From Cerina sp048266425 (GTDB lineage Bacteria > Bacteroidota > Bacteroidia > Flavobacteriales > Flavobacteriaceae): a stretch of DNA of 64,000 bases. This document shows positions 8,951 through 17,734 of the stretch, piece after piece. Every line of letters starts with the position of its first letter. Positions within the stretch are counted from its first letter, which is position 1. The translations under genes were made by a program, and so were the position numbers. A model generated the notes under the pieces. It searched no databases. It was not told the DNA's origin and saw nothing but the letters and a program-made list of their open reading frames with translations. The stretch spans positions 1-64,000 of the forward strand of contig JBLWZN010000013.1 in the NCBI GenBank assembly GCA_048266425.1, read 5' to 3'.

Positions 8951-9757
8951 TCAACTGAAAATCGAGGTGTTAAAATTAAAGTTTTTAACATTATTTAGCC
9001 TACAAGAAGTGATTTTCTTACCTTCTTTGATGTTATGGGGTGAAAATTCGGGCAAAGGTAAGTTCCGTTTTCTAGCTTCGGAACTATAATAATCCCGTTT
9101 CGAAGGATGATGGGGATATACCCCATTAAAAACTTCTCCCCATAATCCTTGGGACACAATGTTGACGATAATCCCAATGGCATCGTTTAAATGGATCAGA
9201 TTAACGGGGAAGTTTCCATTAGCCACTTTTTTACCGGCCAAATTCTTTATCGGATGGCGATCGGGACCAATAAGCCCCCCATACCTTATTATCGTTGTTA
9301 GAAGGTTTGGTTCATCCCTAAAGATATTTTCGGATGCAAGGAGCTGTTCTCCCGATTCCGTTGTTGGGCAAGGAGGTGTTTCCTCGTCGACTTCGCCTTC
9401 CGCATCCCCATATACCGAGGTACTACTTACAAATACAACCTCTTTAATAAGCGACTTGGATATTTTATCGTGCAACAATCTCATTTTCTTTACATAATCT
9501 TCCTTGTTCCCACCCCTCAGTTTTGGCGGGACGTTGATAATCAACAGCTGCACCCCATTGAGAAACTCTTCAATGGGACCCTCTATACGATCTTCGGACA
9601 AAGCGATTAGAAACGGCTGGATACCTTTTCCCTTAAGGAGTTCCATTTTTTCTTTGGATGTTGTACTACCATTGACCGTATATCCCATATTCACCATTTC
9701 CATAGCCAAGGGCAGGCCCAGCCAACCACATCCGATAACGCCTACGGTTTCCTTCAA
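8951..9757 (-). CDS. NAD(P)-binding epimerase-like protein (YeeZ type)
   Basis: A 268-residue Rossmann-fold protein. It has the dinucleotide motif GVIGCGWLGLPLA at residues 6-18, a serine-rich strand VVFVSSTSVYGDAEGEVDE, and TIIRYGGLIGP further on. The YxxxK of classical SDRs is missing; SVYGDAEG replaces it, as in the YeeZ/ActC-like atypical SDRs. The substrate is unknown. It begins with TTG at 9757, overlapping the stop of the upstream peptidase gene by four bases (TTGA), so translation is likely coupled. Confidence 0.75.
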   Translation of the reverse strand: MKETVGVIGCGWLGLPLAMEMVNMGYTVNGSTTSKEKMELLKGKGIQPFLIALSEDRIEGPIEEFLNGVQLLIINVPPKLRGGNKEDYVKKMRLLHDKISKSLIKEVVFVSSTSVYGDAEGEVDEETPPCPTTESGEQLLASENIFRDEPNLLTTIIRYGGLIGPDRHPIKNLAGKKVANGNFPVNLIHLNDAIGIIVNIVSQGLWGEVFNGVYPHHPSKRDYYSSEARKRNLPLPEFSPHNIKEGKKITSCRLNNVKNFNFNTSIFS

Positions 9758-12036
9758 AACGTAACGGTTTGAGTGGTCATAATCGCATCGTTCAAAACAA
9801 ACGGCATGGGTATGCTGTTTAATGGTCTTTCCGGAACCGAAAACAACGGATTTTTCAGTAAATCGTTGGAGGCTTCGTACAGGTTTAGTGTCACGGGGGA
9901 ATCCCTAGGGATAACAAGAAGGAGGGATGTAGTGTCGTTATCGCTTATATAATGGGTGATCAATCTATTATTTCTTCGATTGTCCAGATAGTTTTTGGAC
10001 AATGGAACACCGTTAACACTTGCCCTTTTTATATCGATCTTGTCGACAAATACATCCAACCGGTTGACGGAGCGCTGTGGGGTAATCCTAATCTTTAACA
10101 ATCGTTCTTCATTTATTAGGGTATCCAACAATTTTTCCACCTTTGGGCCTTTTATATCCTTCATTGGGGCGTTTGCAATATAGGTAAAACTGGTAGCATA
10201 CTTGCTGCTCAGGGTTTTAAAATCCCCTATTTGCGGAACCTGCTTGTCCACTCCCAAATATTGCGCCGTCCAATCGTTCAATTGGTGATCGTAAGTGGCC
10301 CATTTAGCTGATTGCCCGTCCACATTAAGTACGTACAGCAGACTACTGGGTTTTGCATTTCCCTTGGAAAAACCAGAATCGAGATGGGCGGAAACCATAA
10401 ACCCTACAAAAAGCACCATGCCCAATACGGCAAATCGATTCTTATGTTTGTAAAAACCGAACAACGGCAGCAGCAGTATAAAAGTAAGGGTGGTGAGCAA
10501 GGTGGCTGCAACCATCATCTTTAATCCCAGTCCCACGGGAAACATTTTAATAAACGGGGCGTAGATCCAAAGTGCCGGCAACGTTAGAAATATCAACAAA
10601 AAAGGACTTGGCGATTTTTGATGGATCACGATCATAAAGGAAATCAGCGCCGCCACCATAGGTACCAGGAAAAAGCTGGCACCGGGCAGATAAGCGGAAA
10701 CAGCACCACATAGTGCCAACCACAGCAATAAGGGAGCCACCAAAAGATTGGGTACGCTTACTTTTTCAAATCTGTGATAGGCCCAAAAACAAATTCCAAT
10801 AGAAAATAGCACAAAAGCTAGGATATAGGTGTATCCATTATAGGTAAAGCCCTGTAGTATATCCGCATATTGTGGATATACTTTATTAAGTATCGGCCAA
10901 CAATAATACCCTACTACCCCGTTAACAATCAAGGCCAATAACATGGGAATAAAACCTTTGGCCATGTCCTTTGGATTCAGTCGTTTTTTACGGAAACCTG
11001 AGACCAATAAAATCAAAAAAACAAGGGACACCAAGGCGAACATCGTCCAAATCCATGCAAAGGGAAAGGAAACCAAGCCGTAAAAAGGAAAATTAAAATA
11101 TGCATCGTCGGTTGCGCTTTTAAGGTCCCCCAGATCTGCATCGCTAAAGTAATTTAACAGCGGCATTAGGTAGCTGCCTTGATGGGCCAGGGAGTTACGA
11201 TCTAAGCGGTCGTAATTATCGTGTGCGGTATGATAGTCAAAATGGTCATCGATAAATGCAAAATTAAATCCTTCGATGTCCCCATCTTTTCTGAATACGG
11301 TAAGGTCCGTATCATTGGGCAACATTTTATAGATACTGTAGACCAGGGAATTCGCTACGGGATACTTAGGATTTGCTGCCGTAAAATCCCGGATAAGATG
11401 GGAGTTCCCCTTGTTGGTCTCGATCAACGTATAGCTGGGTCCGCCACTGCCACGCGCCTCAAAATTTAGTGCCAAGCCAACATTCTTTGCCCAAGGATGC
11501 TCGTTTACAAATAGGTCGGCCCCGTTAAGGCCAAGTTCCTCCGCATCGCTGATCAAAATGATAATGTCATTTTTTGGGGTCTTTTTTTCGGATAAAAAGG
11601 TTCGGACCCCCTCCAAGATCGTCGCTACTCCACTAGCATCATCGCTAGCTCCCAAGGACGAGTGCGGATTGCTGTCGTAATGCGCCAATAACAACAAGGA
11701 CTTGCCGGTGCCGGAACCCTTTATACGAGCCAAAATATTGGTGGCCTTGCTTAAATTGCCCCAATCGCCAGCAGTAAATCCACTTTGTAGGGAGGTTTCC
11801 AACCCCATGCCTTCCAAATCCCGTACTATATATTCCCGTACCTCCTTGTGGGCAGGAAAACCTACGGCGTGAGGCTTTTTGGAGATTTCCTGTACATGTT
11901 TCAGGGCCCTATCGGTAGAAAAAGCCGTATTGGGAACGGTTTCATCCATTTGGTACGTAGGCATGGACGATTTAAAACCCAAATAAATGGCGAAAAGGAC
12001 CAAGAGGAAAGTGATGGGCGTAGCAAGATTTTTCAT
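9754..12036 (-). CDS. M28 family membrane-anchored metallopeptidase
   Basis: A 760-residue protein with three parts. One N-terminal membrane segment (TPITFLLVLFAIYLGF) comes first. A zinc aminopeptidase domain (about residues 50-340) follows, carrying the co-catalytic ligands HYDSNPHSS, GASDDASG and DAEELGLNGADLF. A long C-terminal half has about eight hydrophobic helices and a final soluble domain. This is the layout of Fxna/ER-aminopeptidase-like M28 proteins. ATG 12036 was chosen because it starts right before the first membrane segment; upstream in-frame sequence is non-coding in character. The catalytic domain should face the periplasm. Confidence 0.85.
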   Translation of the reverse strand: MKNLATPITFLLVLFAIYLGFKSSMPTYQMDETVPNTAFSTDRALKHVQEISKKPHAVGFPAHKEVREYIVRDLEGMGLETSLQSGFTAGDWGNLSKATNILARIKGSGTGKSLLLLAHYDSNPHSSLGASDDASGVATILEGVRTFLSEKKTPKNDIIILISDAEELGLNGADLFVNEHPWAKNVGLALNFEARGSGGPSYTLIETNKGNSHLIRDFTAANPKYPVANSLVYSIYKMLPNDTDLTVFRKDGDIEGFNFAFIDDHFDYHTAHDNYDRLDRNSLAHQGSYLMPLLNYFSDADLGDLKSATDDAYFNFPFYGLVSFPFAWIWTMFALVSLVFLILLVSGFRKKRLNPKDMAKGFIPMLLALIVNGVVGYYCWPILNKVYPQYADILQGFTYNGYTYILAFVLFSIGICFWAYHRFEKVSVPNLLVAPLLLWLALCGAVSAYLPGASFFLVPMVAALISFMIVIHQKSPSPFLLIFLTLPALWIYAPFIKMFPVGLGLKMMVAATLLTTLTFILLLPLFGFYKHKNRFAVLGMVLFVGFMVSAHLDSGFSKGNAKPSSLLYVLNVDGQSAKWATYDHQLNDWTAQYLGVDKQVPQIGDFKTLSSKYATSFTYIANAPMKDIKGPKVEKLLDTLINEERLLKIRITPQRSVNRLDVFVDKIDIKRASVNGVPLSKNYLDNRRNNRLITHYISDNDTTSLLLVIPRDSPVTLNLYEASNDLLKNPLFSVPERPLNSIPMPFVLNDAIMTTQTVTF

Positions 12037-12683
12037 ATTGAAGGGCTGGCATTTAAAACAGATCCAATAAAAATATGAAATTTCAACCGCATCAAGTATA
12101 ATATAATTGGTTCTACAACGATTATTGTGGGTTTCAGACTTTTTGAATAAATTACGTATTGCCGACAATTGCCAACCGCTGTTCGCTCTGCACCATAAGT
12201 CCTATAATTAATACATTGCGCAATGCGATCGGTGTATGGCCAAAAATAAGGAGGGTATTGCTTTGGATAATTTGTTGATATCACTAGTGCCCACTAAAAA
12301 GACAAAAGACCGCTTTGCTAAAAGATGAAGGACTTAAGTTTTATTCAATTCATTGAAATTAAATATGTTACAAACGAAGAAAAATGTACCAATTGCTTTT
12401 TTTGCTAATATTGGAAGTGTTAAATTAAAATCGACTCGGCACTGAAATCTGTCTAAAACGTTTATTGTCCATTATTTACAATGATTGCAAATTGGTTTTG
12501 GTAGACAATAGTGTGATTAAATACTGCATTAAAAATATGGATACAGCCCTAAAATATTGCGAAGACTATGTTACACAACATATAAAATCTTAAAATTGAA
12601 AGAAATATATCGAGTTTGATGCAATTATTTGACAATATGTCAAATAAAATGCTATCTTTCAGGTTCACCTAAAAAATAACTGT
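12037..12683. other. Long gene-free region
   Basis: About 650 bases of A+T-rich sequence with no believable gene on either strand. It holds a 12-base perfect palindrome CATTGCGCAATG at 12214-12225 and, at the right end, the promoter/operator of the CBS gene. No tRNA or riboswitch-like structure was recognised. A small RNA cannot be excluded. Confidence 0.5.
12628..12660 (+). promoter_or_regulatory. Promoter with overlapping dyad, Crp/Fnr-like operator, for the CBS gene
   Basis: TTTGACA-ATA-TGTCAAA (12628-12644) is a perfect 7-bp inverted repeat resembling Crp/Fnr sites of the TTGAnnnnnnTCAA type. It overlaps a possible -33 TTG (12629-12631). TATCTTTC at 12653-12660 is an imperfect -7 element. 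The spacer is 21 bases, slightly long. The CBS gene starts 24 bases downstream. Confidence 0.5.
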
Positions 12684-13151
12684 ATGGGAATCAAGAGTTT
12701 TCAAGGCTCCAGGCCTAAAGAAGTTTCGAGGAAAGAATATACCGCCCCTATACTTGTAGCGGATTATATGACTACCAAATTGATAACTTTTACTCCAGAC
12801 CAATCCATTTTGGCGGTTATGGAACTGTTTGCCAAACACAACATTTCCGGAGGACCTGTATTAAATGACGACGGTTTTCTTGTAGGGATCATTTCTGAGG
12901 CAGATTGTATGAAGCAGATTTCCGAAAGCCGATATTTTAATATGCCCATCTTGGACAAAAGCGTGGAACGCTATATGACCAAAGAGGTGGAGACCATTCC
13001 CCATGACATCAGTATCTTCGATGCAGCTGGAATCTTCGACAAACACAACAGACGCCGACTACCTGTTATGCGTGACGGAATTTTAGTAGGCCAGATCAGC
13101 CGAAAGGATATTGTTATCGCCGCCCTAAAACTTACCGGGCATAATTGGTAA
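12684..13151 (+). CDS. Two-CBS-domain protein
   Basis: A 155-residue protein made almost only of a Bateman module. The first CBS domain spans about residues 25-85 (VADYMTTKLITFTPDQSILAV..HNISGGPVLNDDGFLVGIIS) and the second 95-150 (VERYMTKEVETIPHDISIFDAAGIF..RRRLPVMRDGILVGQISRKDI). Such stand-alone pairs bind adenine nucleotides and sense energy charge. The partner is not encoded nearby. A dyad over the promoter suggests regulated expression. Confidence 0.85.
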   Translation: MGIKSFQGSRPKEVSRKEYTAPILVADYMTTKLITFTPDQSILAVMELFAKHNISGGPVLNDDGFLVGIISEADCMKQISESRYFNMPILDKSVERYMTKEVETIPHDISIFDAAGIFDKHNRRRLPVMRDGILVGQISRKDIVIAALKLTGHNW

Positions 13152-13289
13152 TACCCCTAGGCCCCAATGAGGTAATTATAATCCCGCCCCAAACTTCTCG
13201 GGAGGGGAAGGAATCTATTTGGCCTAATTCCTGACGTCCCACCCAGAAAGTTCTGCTCTTTAGGGGGACCGACCAATGGGATACTTTTT
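13152..13289. repeat. Degenerate G/C-rich intergenic repeat between convergent genes
   Basis: Between convergent genes lies a G/C-rich stretch (TCCCGCCCC...TCGGGAGGGG near 13182-13207, and GGGGGACCGACC near 13263). It resembles the C-run/G-run repeats seen elsewhere in the window but is not a clean palindrome. It may act as a weak bidirectional terminator. Confidence 0.3.
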
Positions 13290-13643
13290 CTAATCCCGCT
13301 TTACGATCATATAAAAATCATTGTCCAGGGGCAGGTAACCCATGTCGTAAACAAAATAATACACGGTGCCCTTTTGAGTGGTGTAGAGGCTGGTAAAGTG
13401 ATCAAAATCAAATCCCCGATCAATCAATCGGGTTTTCGTGGTCTTGGTTTTACCGTCGCTTAAAGGAAAGCTTTCCAGGATGCGATGGTTTTTTCTCAAC
13501 CGATTATTGATATTGCGGATCAGGTTTTTACTGTCCTTGTTCAGGCTGTTGTTATAGGCATTTCGGCAATAATCCGAACAAAACTTCTTATCGGCACGTC
13601 CGATAATTTTTTCCCCACATTCCAAGCACTGCTTTTCCTCCAT
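13290..13643 (-). CDS. Zinc-ribbon protein, function unknown
   Basis: A 117-residue protein opening with a CxxC...CxxxC zinc site (CLECGEKIIGRADKKFCSDYCRNAY, residues 5-29). This resembles the DUF2116-type ribbon found in small nucleic-acid-associated proteins. A basic helix follows (LIRNINNRLRKNHRIL), then a C-terminal domain with several aromatic residues. It ends in MIVKRD. The basic middle suggests nucleic acid binding, but no function is assigned. It lies 11 bases after the pentapeptide gene and is likely co-transcribed. Confidence 0.7.
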   Translation of the reverse strand: MEEKQCLECGEKIIGRADKKFCSDYCRNAYNNSLNKDSKNLIRNINNRLRKNHRILESFPLSDGKTKTTKTRLIDRGFDFDHFTSLYTTQKGTVYYFVYDMGYLPLDNDFYMIVKRD

Positions 13644-13654
13644 AATCTATTTGA

Positions 13655-14167
13655 TTACTCCACTACAATATCGTATTTTCCCAACAAACCCACAACCCCC
13701 TCCCTAGAGAATTTCGCCTTTCGCATTGTGTTACGTTCCGGATCGATACTAAAATTGTGTGCAGTTCTAAAATCGGCCTTCTCCAAAATGCTTCGGTCAA
13801 AAATAGCACGCTGTAGGTCAGAACCATCGAAAACTGCCAAAGTAAGGTCAGTTTCCGTAAAATCCACTTCCTGTAATTTACATTTTACAAAGTGAATCTT
13901 TTTTAAGTTAAGGCCGTAAAATGAAGAAAGGTTTACGGTACACTCCTTAAACTGGAAAGAGAGCAGAAAATTATTGCACAAGTCGAAACGCATCCCCAAC
14001 ATTTTACACCTTTCAAACCCAATATCATTAAAAGTGGCTTGCTTTATATGGGCCATGCTTAGGTCGCAATCCAGAAATTTACATTCGGTAAAACCAAAAT
14101 TGCCCAGGTTAACATGGGAAAGGTTGCAGTTGACAAACGTGCAGTTCTCATAATTGCCCCTGGCCAA
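13655..14167 (-). CDS. Pentapeptide-repeat protein with an unclear start
   Basis: A right-handed beta-helix protein built of A(D/N)LXX-type repeats (NCNLSHVNLG, DCDLSMAHI, ETDLTLAVFDGSDLQRAIFDRSILEKADF). Qnr-like and other pentapeptide proteins share this fold; no drug-resistance role should be assumed. TTG at 14167 is the only accepted start. However, the frame remains open and looks coding for 22 more codons upstream (HFAIEDQEFENIDFTKNA), back to the stop of the previous gene at 14234, without any ATG, GTG or TTG. So the gene either starts at a rare codon (ATC or ATA), has lost its start, or is reached by readthrough. Confidence 0.7.
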   Translation of the reverse strand: MARGNYENCTFVNCNLSHVNLGNFGFTECKFLDCDLSMAHIKQATFNDIGFERCKMLGMRFDLCNNFLLSFQFKECTVNLSSFYGLNLKKIHFVKCKLQEVDFTETDLTLAVFDGSDLQRAIFDRSILEKADFRTAHNFSIDPERNTMRKAKFSREGVVGLLGKYDIVVE

Positions 14168-14233
14168 CGCATTTTTGGTGAAATCTATATTTTCAAATTC
14201 TTGATCTTCGATAGCAAAATGTTTTAGGTAATT

Positions 14234-14848
14234 TTAATTTTCCCTTTTATTCTGTTCAACCAAACTCAACCTTTTAACAATAGTATTGGGCGCTAGCAGC
14301 GTTCCAGGCGACAAAACCGAATTGGCGCCGATTTTTGTGCCGTCCCCGACCAAGGCCCCGAATTTCTCCACCCCCGTATCCCGGCTAACTGAATTAAATG
14401 TCACCCAAATGCTTTTGTCCTCCCTTTCGTTATAATGGTTGGCGGTTAGGGATCCAGCTTCAAAATTAACATGGTTTCCAATAATACTATCCCCAATAAA
14501 ATTAAAATGTCCCAATGAACTGTTTGGGAAAATAAGACTGGATTTGACTTCGCAGTTCGGACCTAAACTTACCCCAGAGACCAAATAAACTCCTCCCAGC
14601 AAATAGGCATTGGACCCTACAAAACATTGCTTGCCTATAATAACAGGCCGCTTCAATACGGCTCCTGGTTCAATAATGGCAGATCTGTGGACCGCGATAC
14701 CATCCTCAATTTTATATTCACTGCCCAATTCCAAAACATTTTGGTTTAAAATCTCGGAAATATTTTGGACAATTTCCCAAGGTTCACTTCCCGCCTGGGC
14801 GGGAAAGAGGTTCGAAAACCGTTGAATAAAATGGTCCAACACAATCAT
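14234..14848 (-). CDS. Hexapeptide-repeat (left-handed beta-helix) transferase-like protein
   Basis: A 204-residue protein with successive hexapeptide turns (VHRSAIIEPGAVLKRPVIIGKQCFVGSNAYL, VSGVSLGPNCEVKS, ending with GDGTKIGANSVLSPGTLLAPNTIV). The pattern is that of the C-terminal part of GlmU or sugar-nucleotide acyltransferases, without a nucleotidyltransferase domain. The acceptor is unknown. Residues 15-21 (FPAQAGS) are encoded by a palindrome, TTCCCGCC-TG-GGCGGGAA (14788-14805), which looks like an in-frame repeat insertion. The start overlaps the stop of the upstream VOC gene by four bases. Confidence 0.78.
   Translation of the reverse strand: MIVLDHFIQRFSNLFPAQAGSEPWEIVQNISEILNQNVLELGSEYKIEDGIAVHRSAIIEPGAVLKRPVIIGKQCFVGSNAYLLGGVYLVSGVSLGPNCEVKSSLIFPNSSLGHFNFIGDSIIGNHVNFEAGSLTANHYNEREDKSIWVTFNSVSRDTGVEKFGALVGDGTKIGANSVLSPGTLLAPNTIVKRLSLVEQNKREN
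14788..14805. repeat. REP-like palindrome inside a coding sequence
   Basis: TTCCCGCC-TG-GGCGGGAA has 8-bp arms and lies in frame in the hexapeptide-repeat gene, encoding PAQAG. This G/C palindrome type is common in Bacteroidota intergenic DNA; finding it near a protein N-terminus suggests a tolerated insertion. Confidence 0.6.
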
Positions 14849-15234
14849 TTTTCGTAGAATTCAATCGGCAAATCGTCCGGGTCTGCAATAAAGGTAAATT
14901 TTTTATGGGTGTTCCCATCCACACGGATTGGCTCAACCTCGATTCCCTTTTTGCGTAAAGCTAGGACCGTTTCCTCCACATTGTCCACTTCAAAAGCCAA
15001 ATGCCTTAATCCCAATGCTTCGGGCCGGGAGGGTCTTTTTGGCGGATCGGGAAACGAAAAAAGCTCTAGGATATATTCCCCATTTAAACCAAGATCCAAT
15101 TTGTAGGATTTTCGTTCCGCCCTGTAGGTTTCCCGAATGATCTCTAATCCCAGAATATCGACATAAAACGACTTCGACCTTTGATAATCGGAACAAATAT
15201 TGGCGATATGGTGGACTTTGTTTAGGTGAATCAT
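14845..15234 (-). CDS. VOC family protein, YaeR/GloA2 type
   Basis: A 129-residue protein of the YaeR-like subgroup. Diagnostic stretches are MIHLNKVHHIANICSDYQRSKSFY at the start, ELFSFPDPPKRPSRPEALGLRHLAFEV in the middle, and FIADPDDLPIEFYE at the end, with H9, E74-type and final E metal positions. Its substrate is unknown. ATG 15234 is used because family members start exactly there. The open frame continues upstream to 15315 only because it runs through a palindromic repeat. It overlaps the next gene by ATGA. Confidence 0.82.
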   Translation of the reverse strand: MIHLNKVHHIANICSDYQRSKSFYVDILGLEIIRETYRAERKSYKLDLGLNGEYILELFSFPDPPKRPSRPEALGLRHLAFEVDNVEETVLALRKKGIEVEPIRVDGNTHKKFTFIADPDDLPIEFYEK

Positions 15235-15279
15235 TTTTTTGTCGTTAACCGTCGGGCCCAATAATGATCCCTCCTTAAC

Positions 15280-15296
15280 CCTCCCCCAAGGGGAGG
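15280..15296. repeat. REP-like palindrome, family A
   Basis: CCTCCCC-CAA-GGGGAGG has perfect 7-bp arms and lies upstream of the YaeR-type gene. The same core recurs at 19315, 23104, 23233 and 46703. Confidence 0.7.
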
Positions 15297-15456
15297 TAAC
15301 ATCTTCTCTGTACAATTGAAGGTAATCCCATTTTGGATTTCTTCCTTCCTATGAAAATCCAGGAAAGTTCAACCTTTCGCCAAATGCATTATCAAATGGT
15401 TCCAAACGAGTCTTTCATCTTATGTCTTACAGCGAAGCGGTCTATCGTCTTTCTAA

Positions 15457-16743
15457 TCAATCATCGATGGAAGCTCCGACCATTTGTCGGAATTTCCAGC
15501 CCGTTTGGTCCTTTACATCCCCTTGGGTCTGCTTCATGATGATACCGATGACATGTTCTTGGGGATCTGCAAAATATTGGGTGTTGAAATACCCGCCCCA
15601 ATCAAAAGTGCCCACACTTCCATTACCTCCTAAGTCTTGACCTTTTTGGTTAATAAGTTCAAATGCCAAACCATAACCTTTGCCCCCGGTCCAAATATCC
15701 CCAATCTGATTGGAGAGAATGGACTGCACTGTAGTTCTACTCAACAACCTTACCCCGTTGAGTTCCCCTTGGTTTAGGTACATCTGCAAGAACTTGGCAT
15801 AATCCTTGGCGGTACTGGACAGGCCGGCACCCCCGGCGAAAAAGGTTTTTGCGCCTTTAATTGGATAATCGGTGTCATAAGAGGTTACCGGGAACTTTCT
15901 CCATTTGCCATCCACTTTTTCCTGGACCGATACCAAACGGTCTTCTTTGGATTTTGGCAAATAAAACCAGGTGTCCTCCATCGCGAGAGGGTCAAAAATC
16001 CGGGTCTTTAGGAATTTATCGAAAGGCATGCCCGAAATAATTTCGATAAAGTAGCCCAGCACATCCAATCCCTCGCTATAGACCCAAGCCTCCCCCGGAT
16101 CATGGTGCAGGGGAAGTTTTGCCAATTTTTTGATATTTTCTTCAATGGTTACGGGTTCAGTGGTGAAAGCATCGATAATTCCGGCTTTGGAATAAATCTT
16201 TCTAAACCGTTCGTCCCCATCGATCATTCCATAGCCAATGCCAGAGGTATGGGTAAGCAAGTCACGGATCGTAATCTGGTTTTTGGCCGGTTTTGTGGTG
16301 TAGGAGGAATCGGTTTCGTTGAAGGAATCCAAAATCTGTGCTTCCCCAAACTCGGGGATATATTTGTTAATATTATCGTCCAACTTAAACCTCCCTTCCT
16401 CCCAAAGCATCATTACGGCGGTAGCGGTGATGGCCTTGGATTGGGATGCAATCCTAAAAATGGCGTCTTTTTTTAGTTCTTTTTTGGAAGCGTTGTCCGC
16501 CATCCCATAGGCATTGTAAAAGACGATCTTACCGTTCCGTGCTATGAGTGCCACCACTCCAGGGATATTTCCTTCCTCCACCGCATTTTTGAGCATGGCG
16601 TCTATCCGTGCCAACCGTTCAGGGGACAGTCCTTGGCTGCCCGGTGAGGCCTCGCTCAATGGAGGCGAATTTTTAATGGATCTTGTTTGGGCGGAGAGGG
16701 AAAGGGTAAGAAGGGCAAACAGAAGTGCGAATAGTGATCTCAT
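15457..16743 (-). CDS. Exported serine hydrolase, class C beta-lactamase family
   Basis: A 428-residue protein with a signal peptide (LFALLFALLTLSLSAQ). The serine-penicillin-recognising fold shows SQSK as the SxxK nucleophile motif near residue 98, a YSEG motif in place of YxN, and GGNGSVG near the HxG/KTG position. Such proteins are D-aminopeptidases, esterases or peptidoglycan hydrolases as often as beta-lactamases, and resistance is not implied. It stands alone with a gap of about 90 bases to its upstream neighbour. Confidence 0.82.
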   Translation of the reverse strand: MRSLFALLFALLTLSLSAQTRSIKNSPPLSEASPGSQGLSPERLARIDAMLKNAVEEGNIPGVVALIARNGKIVFYNAYGMADNASKKELKKDAIFRIASQSKAITATAVMMLWEEGRFKLDDNINKYIPEFGEAQILDSFNETDSSYTTKPAKNQITIRDLLTHTSGIGYGMIDGDERFRKIYSKAGIIDAFTTEPVTIEENIKKLAKLPLHHDPGEAWVYSEGLDVLGYFIEIISGMPFDKFLKTRIFDPLAMEDTWFYLPKSKEDRLVSVQEKVDGKWRKFPVTSYDTDYPIKGAKTFFAGGAGLSSTAKDYAKFLQMYLNQGELNGVRLLSRTTVQSILSNQIGDIWTGGKGYGLAFELINQKGQDLGGNGSVGTFDWGGYFNTQYFADPQEHVIGIIMKQTQGDVKDQTGWKFRQMVGASIDD

Positions 16744-16835
16744 CTTAAGGTTTTTTGGTTGGATTTTATTGGTTGATATTCAAAGGACATCCCTAAAATA
16801 CAATTTACGGAAATAATAAGAGCCTGTTGAAGTTT

Positions 16836-17240
16836 TTATTTCTTAGCAACCAATATTTCCACAGAATAATCCTTTGGTTCAATTTGATGGTCACTGGAAG
16901 GATAAGGGGTTATAGCGACCAACTTTATCCGATACCCCTGCAGAACAGTATCGTTTTGAAAATCGTTGTTCGTGTGTAGTTGAAAGGAGTTTATTTCATT
17001 TTTCGTTTTAATCGAAAAATTGGCAACTGCATCCCCTGCCCAAACACAAACTAAGTCGGACGGGCAGCGGGAATCATCGGTAACGGAATCCAAACAAACG
17101 CTTATCCCTTGATCATCATTGTCAAAACATGTGTCGACGTTTATGACTTCAGGGTCATTGGGGTTGTGTTGGTCGTCGTTGTCACTGGTCTGACAACCAA
17201 CAATAAATACCGATAGAAAGATTAAAAATTGATTCTTCAT
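16836..17240 (-). CDS. Putative lipoprotein with four cysteines
   Basis: A 134-residue protein with a lipoprotein signal (FLIFLSVFIVGCQTS, lipidated C16). The linker after it is rich in Asn and Asp. The mature domain has the motif CLDSVTDDSRCPSDLVCVWAGDA (about residues 50-70), whose cysteines probably form disulfides. I recognise this motif from small Bacteroidota lipoproteins of unknown role. It sits beside a second small lipoprotein gene with a gap of about 70 bases. Confidence 0.7.
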   Translation of the reverse strand: MKNQFLIFLSVFIVGCQTSDNDDQHNPNDPEVINVDTCFDNDDQGISVCLDSVTDDSRCPSDLVCVWAGDAVANFSIKTKNEINSFQLHTNNDFQNDTVLQGYRIKLVAITPYPSSDHQIEPKDYSVEILVAKK

Positions 17241-17311
17241 AATTCATTATTTGAAGCACCGTTAGATCTTATAATCATTTTTGAAATTCTTTGACAGTAA
17301 GGTGGGATCCT

Positions 17312-17659
17312 CTACTTTTCTTTAGCCCTAACAACATATAACCATGGATACCCAATGCCCAGGGTGGTACATGGTGTTTCATTGTTTTGGGTTTTTCTCA
17401 CATCTAGCCGTATTTTAAGTCCAGCAATCTCCAACTCGCTAGATAAATTTTCAGCGATAAAAATACTGTCGCCCTGGGTTTGGCCGACAATTTCTTCAAC
17501 TCGAGGCAGTTGATTCAGAATTTTTATTTGGTAAACGCCGCAATCCAAGTTACGTCCCAACACTTCTGCTTCAAATGCATAGTCCGCAAGGGGCTCTTCC
17601 TTTTGGCAAGATGCCAGCACTAAACCAAAAAAGAATAAAAATAACTTAAATCTTTTCAT
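17312..17659 (-). CDS. Putative lipoprotein, function unknown
   Basis: A 115-residue protein with signal peptide MKRFKLFLFFFGLVLASCQK; the lipobox LASC fits lipidation of the cysteine. The mature part has a short beta-rich domain with two further cysteines (LDCGVYQI and TPCTTLG). ATG 17659 is preferred over the TTG two codons upstream. Family unknown. Confidence 0.65.
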   Translation of the reverse strand: MKRFKLFLFFFGLVLASCQKEEPLADYAFEAEVLGRNLDCGVYQIKILNQLPRVEEIVGQTQGDSIFIAENLSSELEIAGLKIRLDVRKTQNNETPCTTLGIGYPWLYVVRAKEK

Positions 17660-17734
17660 GTTCAACTTTTCAATAAGATACCAAAAGGGAAATTGGGTTG
17701 CGTCTATTTTAAATTCAGTATACTAGACACTAAA

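Noticed and set aside
12037..12168. N-terminal extension of the M28 peptidase
   Set aside because: Sequence before ATG 12036 is non-coding in character, and the membrane anchor begins right after that ATG.
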